Shown one piece after another: positions 1 through 5,437 of a stretch of DNA of 6,019 bases; position 1 is the stretch's first letter, and each line of letters opens with the position of its first letter. Where the stretch lies: positions 1-6,019 of the forward strand of contig CAJBJW010000332.1 of NCBI GenBank assembly GCA_903953455.1, in the 5' to 3' direction. The notes beneath the pieces are model-generated. The model searched no databases and was not told where the DNA came from. It worked only from the letters and a program-made list of their open reading frames with translations. Origin of the DNA: an uncultured Pseudomonadota bacterium (GTDB lineage Bacteria > Pseudomonadota > Gammaproteobacteria > Methylococcales > Methylomonadaceae). The position numbers and the translations under genes were made by a program.

Positions 1-384
1 CTCACAAACTTAATTGCACAGACTTATGAATTATCACAATCTGATGCAGAACAGGCCAAAAAAAAAGGAGAGTTACCTGAAGGATACCACAGTAATATTT
101 TGGAACCGTTTAAACAAAATATCGTGCAGCAAATTCAACGTAGCATTCAGTTTTTCAGTGCATCACAAAATAATCATCAAATTGACAGCATAATTTTATC
201 GGGTGGATGCGCATCTATTTCAGCTATAGATAAATTAGTTTCTGATGCGCTAAATATACCAACGTATATAGCAAATCCATTTATTGATATGTCGTATTCG
301 TCAAATATCAATCTTACAAATCTAAGTGAAAATGCATCATCACTTTTAGTGGCTTGTGGTTTAGCGTTACGAAATTTTGACTGA
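1..384 (+). CDS. pilM: Type IV pilus assembly protein PilM, 3' part only
   Basis: This is the C-terminal 127 codons of PilM. The reading frame is open from base 1, so the true start lies upstream of the window. PilM is a cytoplasmic, actin-like (ASKHA fold) ATP-binding protein that docks on the N-terminal tail of PilN and connects the pilus motors to the inner-membrane alignment complex. Visible family signatures are the IILSGG adenosine-binding stretch (about residues 65-70 of the fragment), the ANPF segment shortly after it, and the C-terminal VACGLALRNFD, which closely matches the usual PilM ending. The family is usually about 350 residues, so roughly one third is present. The internal TTG at position 100 is not a start, because homology-like sequence continues upstream of it. 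The stop codon overlaps the pilN start as ATGA. A nine-A tract at 58-66 encodes Lys-Lys-Lys. Confidence 0.95.
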   Translation, partial: LTNLIAQTYELSQSDAEQAKKKGELPEGYHSNILEPFKQNIVQQIQRSIQFFSASQNNHQIDSIILSGGCASISAIDKLVSDALNIPTYIANPFIDMSYSSNINLTNLSENASSLLVACGLALRNFD

Positions 385-950
385 TGGTAAAGATCAATTT
401 ATTGCCATGGCGAGAAATACAGCGAAAAGAAAAACAACAACGCTTTTTCATTTTGTTAAGTCTGTCGCTTATTATAGTGTTGTCTATTTTTGTTTTGATT
501 CACATTTACATTGCCAATCAACAATCTTTTCAGATTCAACGAAATACCATGCTGCAATATGAAATGACAATGCAAGATAAAAATATTTCCGCAATGAATA
601 TTCTTGATTCGAAAACGAAACAAATTATCAGAAAAATAAATGATATCAATATGTTGCAAAAAACGCGCTTAGACACAATCGGTTTACTGAATAAGCTCGC
701 ACCTGTCATGCCTAGCACGGTATTTCTGACCAAATTAACTCGGGTTGATCACGAAATTATTATTGAAGGTAAAGCACAATCTAGTGGGGCGTTATCAGAA
801 TTTATGCAACAAATTGAAAATGAAGCGTTATTTCAAGTGCCTATAATCGAAAAAATGAAAACATCTGATGATGCAAGTATCGAAAATGTAAAAACTAATG
901 ATAATTTTCAATTATTTACACTTCATTTTCAGCAACGCAATAAAAATTAA
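384..950 (+). CDS. pilN: Type IV pilus inner-membrane protein PilN
   Basis: A 188-residue bitopic inner-membrane protein of the pilus alignment complex. It begins with the hallmark cytoplasmic tail INLLPWR (residues 4-10), which in the family binds the groove of PilM. A basic stretch follows, then one membrane segment at about residues 21-44. Next is a Gln/Lys-rich, probably coiled-coil periplasmic helix (about 46-92) and a C-terminal ferredoxin-like domain (about 98-184), containing the typical LLNKLAPVMPSTVFLTKL and IEGKAQSSGALSEFM-like segments. The length is normal for PilN. The start is fixed by the ATGA overlap with pilM and by the position of the INLLPWR motif. There is no Shine-Dalgarno sequence upstream, so translational coupling to pilM is the likely mode of initiation. 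PilN is expected to heterodimerise with the PilO encoded next. Confidence 0.97.
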   Translation: MVKINLLPWREIQRKEKQQRFFILLSLSLIIVLSIFVLIHIYIANQQSFQIQRNTMLQYEMTMQDKNISAMNILDSKTKQIIRKINDINMLQKTRLDTIGLLNKLAPVMPSTVFLTKLTRVDHEIIIEGKAQSSGALSEFMQQIENEALFQVPIIEKMKTSDDASIENVKTNDNFQLFTLHFQQRNKN

Positions 951-962
951 AACAATAGCAAT

Positions 963-1598
963 ATGAAACGCCCTCATATAGATTTAGTCAATATTAACTG
1001 GGATTTAAACTCCGCATGGCGTTGGCCTGCACCCATTAGAGTCGCAGTCATCATTTTTAGTACATTATTATTGGCAATTATTTGCTTTAATTACGATACA
1101 CAAAACGAACTCAACGAATTGCAAATACTAAAAAAAAATGAAATGCAATTGAAAACGGTATTTGAAATCAAACAAAAACAAACAGGTGATTTACTTGATC
1201 AACAGGCACAATTCAATGTTATTGAGTCACAATGGCTAGACATGGCCGTTAAAATGCCTAAAGAAGAAAGTGCATCAACATTGCTACATACAATTTCTCA
1301 AATGGGGATTCATTATAATTTGGAATTCAAATCACTAAAGTTACTGCCTAAAGTTACCCAAAATATTTTCGAAGAATTACCAATTCATATGGAAGTGATT
1401 GGAAAATACAATGATTTATATGCATTTATGAGCGAACTAGAGCAACTCGTGCCCTTAGTCACACTTCATGATCTCACAATTTCATTACAAGACAACCTGC
1501 AAACTAATAAATTAAATAATCGATTGGTGTTGAGCCTTTTAATAAAAGCATATCGTGAAAGCCCAAGTGAAAATATCAAAAAAAATGTTGCACAATAA
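963..1598 (+). CDS. pilO: Type IV pilus inner-membrane protein PilO
   Basis: A 211-residue partner of PilN. The short cytoplasmic N-terminus carries a WDLNSAWRWPAPIR segment of the type seen just before the membrane in PilO. One membrane helix lies at about residues 25-43, followed by a charged coiled-coil region (about 46-95). The C-terminal periplasmic ferredoxin-like domain includes SASTLLHTISQMG, the LPI/VIGKYNDLYAFMSEL stretch and VTLHDLTI (about 167-174), all strongly PilO-like. In the family, PilO dimerises with PilN and the pair binds PilP. The gene starts 12 bp after pilN with no evident Shine-Dalgarno sequence, and its 3' end overlaps pilP. A nine-A tract lies at 1130-1138. Length is typical for the family. 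Confidence 0.96.
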   Translation: MKRPHIDLVNINWDLNSAWRWPAPIRVAVIIFSTLLLAIICFNYDTQNELNELQILKKNEMQLKTVFEIKQKQTGDLLDQQAQFNVIESQWLDMAVKMPKEESASTLLHTISQMGIHYNLEFKSLKLLPKVTQNIFEELPIHMEVIGKYNDLYAFMSELEQLVPLVTLHDLTISLQDNLQTNKLNNRLVLSLLIKAYRESPSENIKKNVAQ

Positions 1599-2118
1599 AC
1601 ACATTTTATTCTCATTTTTTCACGTTATCTTGATGATAATTACAACAATTATGTTAACAGCGTGCGATAATACAGCCAATACAAGCGATTTAAGCCAATA
1701 TATTGCTCATGTTAAATCCACTACACAAAATGCGATTCCCACTTTAACAACAATTACTCAAATAGATGCTTTAGTTTACAAACAAGACAATATACAGCGA
1801 AATCCTTTTTCACCTTCTTTGAAAGTTGAAAACAAACCTGCACAACGTCTAAACACTAATCGAATTAAAGAGCCTCTTGAGTCTATTGCATTAAGTCATT
1901 TACACATGGTTGGGACAGTACAAATTGATTCACTTTTTTGGGCGTTAATCAAAGACGATGAAAATCATCTCTATCGCGTGAAAAAAGGAAATTATTTAGG
2001 TGAAAATGCAGGAAAAATAACACATATTGACACTGCAAAAATTGAATTAATGGAAATAATTTCAAATGAACAGGGGTTGTTTAGTGAAAATCACGCAAAA
2101 TTACTTTTAACTCAATGA
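1585..2118 (+). CDS. pilP: Type IV pilus inner-membrane lipoprotein PilP
   Basis: A 177-residue pilotin-like lipoprotein that bridges the PilN/PilO pair to the periplasmic domains of PilQ. I start it at ATG 1585 because this gives a normal lipoprotein signal peptide: Lys5, a hydrophobic core, and the lipobox LTAC with lipidated Cys27. A GTG at 1555 in the same frame would add ten residues and deepen the overlap with pilO, so it is less likely. After Cys come Asp28 and Asn29, which in the E. coli Lol rules retain a lipoprotein in the inner membrane, where PilP belongs. A disordered linker follows. The family core then shows RNPF (72-75), KEPLE (95-99), LHMVGT (106-111), WAL (119-121) and KKGNYLGENAG (133-143). 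The gene overlaps pilO by 14 bp and ends 6 bp before pilQ. Confidence 0.95.
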   Translation: MLHNKHILFSFFHVILMIITTIMLTACDNTANTSDLSQYIAHVKSTTQNAIPTLTTITQIDALVYKQDNIQRNPFSPSLKVENKPAQRLNTNRIKEPLESIALSHLHMVGTVQIDSLFWALIKDDENHLYRVKKGNYLGENAGKITHIDTAKIELMEIISNEQGLFSENHAKLLLTQ

Positions 2119-2124
2119 ATTTAA

Positions 2125-3747
2125 ATGCTTAAATATACGACTTTAATTTGTTTATCAGTGTGTTTAACGCCTCTGTGTTTACTGGCAAGTAGTGATGAAA
2201 AAATACACGAATCTATTGCATCTATTGATAGTGAAACGCGAAACCATTACACAGGTAAAAGATTAACTTTAAATTTTCAAGATATTCCAGTTCGTCAAGT
2301 TATGGCAATTTTAGCGGAATTTACAGGAAAAAATATTGTTGTAAGTGAAGAAGTGGTGGGAAACATTACCTTAAAATTAGATAATGTGCCATGGGATGAA
2401 GTACTTGATTTTATTATGGTTACTAAAGAACTTGGTCAGTATGAATCAGGTAATGTGACTTTAATTGCACCAATTGATAAAATCAAAAATTACAAAGAAA
2501 AACAGCAACAAATGGAAGATACACTTGAAAAATCAAATCCGCTGATAATCGAGTACATAAAAATAAATTACGCTAAAGGCGAAACGCTGCGCAATATTTT
2601 AAACGGTGTCAATCTTGCCAACGCAAGCAGTTGTGAAACAGATGAACCACAAAGGCATCACATTATGGGTGCAAACGACACCATGAATACGGAGTTTCGT
2701 GAAGCGCTAAATGATGTGCGCAATTTGCCATTTGAGCCGACCAATTCTTTTCAAGGGAATAAATCATATTTCACTGCGGCAGGAAGAAACGGATTGAGAA
2801 ATTATAGCGAAACAACTAAAAAATCAATGGATGAACTCGAAGAAAAAAATTTTTTATCATCGAGAGGCACGGTAGTTGTGGATTCGCGAACAAATACGTT
2901 AATTGTAAAAGATACCGCTAACAAAGTGGACGAAATCAAAAAATTGGTAGCTCAATTAGATGTGCCGGTGCAGCAAGTGATGATTGAATCACGAATAGTG
3001 ATTGCTGATGATGCCTTTGCAAAAAGTTTAGGCGTTAAATTTGGTGCGAGCAATCAAAGTATGATTGATAATAATGCGCTTTCGATAGGCAGTCGTAATA
3101 GTAAAAAAGGTAGTTCAAGTGCAAATCCCAATTTAGTGAATGATTCATTAATCGATTTAGGGGCTCAATCTATTGGTAGCACACCGATTGGTGCACTAGG
3201 CATGACATTAGCTAAAGGCGCGGATTATGTTTTAAATTTAGAGGTTCAAGCACTACAATCTGATGGCCGTGGTGAGAGTATTTCAAATCCACGCGTTATG
3301 ACAATGAATCGCTGCACTGCCTATATTACGCAAGGTGTTCAAATACCTTACACTACGGCGCTCCCTGCGGGATCAACAGCAATTGCACAAACATTATTCA
3401 AAGACGCGACGCTTGCCTTAAACGTCACGCCAAATATTACACCCAATGGCTCAGTGCTAATGAATTTAGTGATTAAAAAAGATAATGTAAATGAAGCAGC
3501 TAGTATGGAACTCACAGGAAACAAAGTACTTGATAAACGAGAAATTCAAAGTTCAGTTTTAGTACAAGATGGTGAAACAATTATGCTGGGTGGTGTTTAT
3601 GAGGATAGCGAATCATTAACAAAAAATAAAATTCCTTTTTTGGCCGACCTTCCTTTAGTGGGTGATTTTTTTACAAATAGCGCAAATAAGAATACAAAAA
3701 AAGAACTGTTAATTTTCGTCACACCAAAAATTGTCCCGACAATTTAA
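2125..3747 (+). CDS. pilQ: Type IV pilus secretin PilQ, short form without AMIN domains
   Basis: A 540-residue outer-membrane secretin that forms the channel through which the pilus leaves the cell. An in-frame TAA directly upstream fixes the start at ATG 2125. Residues 1-21 are a signal peptide, with probable cleavage after CLLA. The N0/STN domain follows almost at once (about 46-115; RLTLNFQDIPVRQVM, GKNIVVSEEVVGNITL). N1 begins near residue 140 and is interrupted by an insertion (about 161-242) before resuming with RGTVVVDSRTNTLIVKDTA. The secretin barrel runs from about 284 to 538, with ISNPRVMT, the QGVQIPY lip segment, IPFLADLPLVGDFF and a terminal ELLIFVTPKIV. PilQ proteins with AMIN domains are commonly about 700 residues. 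This one has only some 24 residues between the signal peptide and N0. HofQ-type short secretins are an alternative label, but the complete pilMNOP context favours PilQ. Confidence 0.95.
   Translation: MLKYTTLICLSVCLTPLCLLASSDEKIHESIASIDSETRNHYTGKRLTLNFQDIPVRQVMAILAEFTGKNIVVSEEVVGNITLKLDNVPWDEVLDFIMVTKELGQYESGNVTLIAPIDKIKNYKEKQQQMEDTLEKSNPLIIEYIKINYAKGETLRNILNGVNLANASSCETDEPQRHHIMGANDTMNTEFREALNDVRNLPFEPTNSFQGNKSYFTAAGRNGLRNYSETTKKSMDELEEKNFLSSRGTVVVDSRTNTLIVKDTANKVDEIKKLVAQLDVPVQQVMIESRIVIADDAFAKSLGVKFGASNQSMIDNNALSIGSRNSKKGSSSANPNLVNDSLIDLGAQSIGSTPIGALGMTLAKGADYVLNLEVQALQSDGRGESISNPRVMTMNRCTAYITQGVQIPYTTALPAGSTAIAQTLFKDATLALNVTPNITPNGSVLMNLVIKKDNVNEAASMELTGNKVLDKREIQSSVLVQDGETIMLGGVYEDSESLTKNKIPFLADLPLVGDFFTNSANKNTKKELLIFVTPKIVPTI
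2605..2850 (+). other. Lineage-specific insertion within the N1 domain of PilQ
   Basis: Residues about 161-242 of PilQ form a polar, Asn/Glu/Lys-rich segment at the place where most PilQ proteins have a loop of about 20-30 residues between the first N1 helix (LRNILNG) and the RGTVVVDSRTN strand. It has no motif I recognise. It contains one of only two cysteines of the mature protein (Cys170). By hand count, 2641-2760 is about 44% G+C, against 25% in 2461-2520 and 35% in 2881-2940, so its composition differs slightly from the flanks. The reading frame is intact. The boundaries are my estimate from remembered family sequences, not from an alignment. Confidence 0.6.
3728..3745 (+). terminator. 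Weak hairpin across the pilQ stop codon, possible terminator
   Basis: A perfect inverted repeat, AAATTGTC then CC then GACAATTT, ends on the first base of the pilQ stop codon. Because a two-base loop cannot close, the realistic structure is a seven-pair stem with a CCCG loop. It is followed by AAGGTTTTAAT, a short and interrupted T stretch. The stem is almost all A-T, so it is at best a weak or attenuating terminator separating the pil genes from aroK. Its overlap with coding sequence leaves chance as a real possibility. Confidence 0.3.
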
Positions 3748-3821
3748 GGTTTTAATAATTAACGAAAATAACGCTGTATAACAAGTGTATATACTAAAAT
3801 TAACAAAATAAGACAGGACGC
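3748..3821 (+). promoter_or_regulatory. pilQ-aroK intergenic region with possible aroK promoter
   Basis: This 74-bp gap is the only place in the window with room for a promoter. It is very AT-rich. Two -10-like hexamers are present, TATAAC (3777-3782) and TATACT (3790-3795). The latter sits within the palindrome GTATATAC (3787-3794). The sequence TGTATA occurs twice, at 3775-3780 and 3786-3791, 11 bp apart. No convincing TTGACA-like -35 box stands at 16-18 bp from either hexamer; TTAACG at 3759-3764 is at the wrong distance. A separate promoter for aroK-aroB is plausible from context, but the sequence supports it only weakly. Confidence 0.3.
3815..3818 (+). promoter_or_regulatory. Ribosome binding site of aroK
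   Basis: AGGA lies three bases before the aroK ATG. The spacing is short, but this is one of only two recognisable Shine-Dalgarno cores in the window, and it supports ATG 3822 as the start and independent initiation of aroK. Confidence 0.5.
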
Positions 3822-4346
3822 ATGAAACAATCTGAAAATATTTATTTAGTGGGATTGATGGGCGCAGGTAAAACCACCATTGGGCGACAATTGGCTCGGA
3901 CATTAAAAATCCCATTTTATGATAGCGACAAAGCCATTGAAGAACGCACAGGAGTTGATATTCCTACCATTTTTGAATTTGAAGGAGAAGAAGGTTTTCG
4001 TAATCGTGAACAAAAAATGATTCAGCAGCTCACGGAAATCAAAGGCATCGTCATGGCGACTGGGGGTGGTGCGGTCTTACGTGAAGAAAATCGTAAATTA
4101 CTCAGTGAAAATGGCTTTGTCATTTACTTGCATTGTGACGTTGATAAACTTCTTGAGCGCACACGTCGTGATTCACAGCGACCATTATTAAATACACAAG
4201 ATCCTAAAGAACGTCTTGAAAGCCTATTTGATCAACGCAAACCACTATATACATCAATTGCTGATTTCACTATTGATACGGGTATTCTCCAAAGTAAAGA
4301 CGTTGTCACGCAAATTTTGGACGTTTACGAGTCTATTCAAAATTAA
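3822..4346 (+). CDS. aroK: Shikimate kinase I
   Basis: A 174-residue cytoplasmic enzyme that transfers the gamma-phosphate of ATP to the 3-hydroxyl of shikimate, the fifth step of the chorismate pathway. All key elements are visible. The P-loop GLMGAGKTT is at residues 11-19, and DSD (34-36) holds the Asp that binds shikimate and Mg. The FRNRE segment (59-63) has Arg60 for the shikimate carboxylate, and the GGG motif is at 81-83. The lid arginine is Arg120 in QRPLL, and Arg139 in DQRKPLY is the second substrate-binding arginine. Length and N-terminus match AroK of other gammaproteobacteria, including the leading NIYLVGLMGAGK. The position directly before aroB favours AroK over the paralogue AroL. 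It is separated from pilQ by 74 bp and from aroB by 17 bp, so it is probably co-transcribed with aroB. Confidence 0.98.
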   Translation: MKQSENIYLVGLMGAGKTTIGRQLARTLKIPFYDSDKAIEERTGVDIPTIFEFEGEEGFRNREQKMIQQLTEIKGIVMATGGGAVLREENRKLLSENGFVIYLHCDVDKLLERTRRDSQRPLLNTQDPKERLESLFDQRKPLYTSIADFTIDTGILQSKDVVTQILDVYESIQN

Positions 4347-4351
4347 ATTTT

Positions 4352-4356
4352 TAGGG
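4352..4356 (+). promoter_or_regulatory. Ribosome binding site of aroB
   Basis: TAGGG in the short aroK-aroB spacer sits seven bases before the aroB ATG, a standard Shine-Dalgarno distance. It confirms the start at 4364. Confidence 0.6.
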
Positions 4357-4363
4357 TTTTAGT

Positions 4364-5437
4364 ATGAAAATATTAACCGTTGCTTTAGATGATCGCAGCT
4401 ATCCTATCTATATTGGTGAAAAGCTATTAAGTGATGAGAGTTTATTAACACGCCATATTAAATCAAAGCAAGTTGTTATTGTCAGTAATGAAATTGTAGC
4501 GCCACTTTATTTGCAAAGCGTACAGCAACATCTTAGCGCATTTGAAGTGGCAAGTGTTATTCTCCCTGATGGTGAACAATACAAAACGCTTGAATCACTA
4601 AATCGTATTTTTGATATGTTGCTCGCCCATAAATTTAGCCGTAATGCAACATTGATTGCGCTGGGCGGTGGAGTAATAGGTGATATGGGCGGATTTGCGG
4701 CGGCATGCTATCAACGTGGTATTGCCTTTATTCAAATACCAACCACGTTACTCGCACAAGTCGATTCCTCCGTTGGAGGCAAAACAGGCGTTAATCATCC
4801 ATTAGGTAAAAATATGATTGGGGCCTTTTATCAACCCCAAGCAGTTATTATTGACGTCGATGTATTGGCTACACTTGATGACCGACAATTTGCTGCTGGT
4901 CTGGCTGAAGTGATCAAATATGGTTTAATTAGAGACATCGATTTTTTTTGTTGGCTAGAAGACAATATGGATAAACTCTTAGCTCGAGATAAAGATGCTC
5001 TTATCTATGCGATTGAATATTCTTGTAAAACAAAAGCGGATGTTGTCGCAGAAGATGAGCATGAAGGTGGAGTTCGGGCCACACTAAATTTAGGACATAC
5101 TTTTGGACATGCCATTGAAACAGGGATGGGATATGGTCGCTATTTGCATGGTGAAGCGGTGGCTATTGGAACATGTCTCGCTGCTGATTTATCAAAGCGA
5201 AAAGGTTCACTCACTGCAGTAGATGTGACACGAATAATTACCTTATTCGAACATAGTCATTTGCCCGTTACATCACCAACTGGTTTAAGTTCATCGCAAT
5301 TTATTGATTTAATGTCTGTTGATAAAAAAAATGTAGACGGAAATATTCGCGTAATTTTGTTAGAATCTATTGGAAAAGCAACACTGCCCATCGCCATTGA
5401 TAGGCTTTCTTTGATACAAACTTTAGAAAATTTATGA
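4364..5437 (+). CDS. aroB: 3-Dehydroquinate synthase
   Basis: A 357-residue cytoplasmic NAD- and metal-dependent enzyme that converts DAHP to 3-dehydroquinate, the second step of the shikimate pathway. The N-terminal Rossmann-like domain shows DGEQYKTLE (69-77), the nucleotide-binding GGGVIGDMGGFAA (101-113) and the IPTTLLAQVDSSVGGKTGVN region (125-144). The C-terminal helical domain carries the metal ligands Glu182 (GLAEVIKYG), His245 (NLGHTFGHAIE) and His262 (LHGEAVAIG). These have the same spacing as Glu184, His247 and His264 of the E. coli enzyme. The substrate-site DKK is at 320-322. Length is normal and nothing is missing. An eight-T tract (4942-4949) and an eight-A tract (5324-5331) lie inside the gene. 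The stop codon overlaps the next gene as ATGA. Confidence 0.98.
   Translation: MKILTVALDDRSYPIYIGEKLLSDESLLTRHIKSKQVVIVSNEIVAPLYLQSVQQHLSAFEVASVILPDGEQYKTLESLNRIFDMLLAHKFSRNATLIALGGGVIGDMGGFAAACYQRGIAFIQIPTTLLAQVDSSVGGKTGVNHPLGKNMIGAFYQPQAVIIDVDVLATLDDRQFAAGLAEVIKYGLIRDIDFFCWLEDNMDKLLARDKDALIYAIEYSCKTKADVVAEDEHEGGVRATLNLGHTFGHAIETGMGYGRYLHGEAVAIGTCLAADLSKRKGSLTAVDVTRIITLFEHSHLPVTSPTGLSSSQFIDLMSVDKKNVDGNIRVILLESIGKATLPIAIDRLSLIQTLENL

Noticed and set aside
377..562. Open frame of 61 codons on the + strand overlapping the start of pilN
   Set aside because: It lies out of frame inside pilN, whose INLLPWR motif and family structure are unambiguous. The frame has no recognisable features or ribosome-binding site.
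456..733. Two overlapping minus-strand open frames within pilN
   Set aside because: They are the antisense of a confirmed gene. Their hydrophobic, Ile/Phe-rich content mirrors AT-rich coding sequence on the other strand.
1555..1584. GTG at 1555 as an upstream start of pilP
   Set aside because: It would place ten extra polar and basic residues ahead of an already complete lipoprotein signal peptide, with a non-ATG start and a longer overlap with pilO.
2125..2187. PilQ as a lipoprotein because of cysteines in its signal peptide
   Set aside because: The cysteines at residues 9, 13 and 18 are not in a lipobox context (TPLC lacks the small residues required before Cys). Normal signal peptidase I cleavage after CLLA fits better.
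3709..3915. Minus-strand open frame of 68 codons across the pilQ-aroK gap
   Set aside because: It overlaps the ends of two certain genes and has no ribosome-binding site or domain. It looks like a chance frame through the AT-rich gap.
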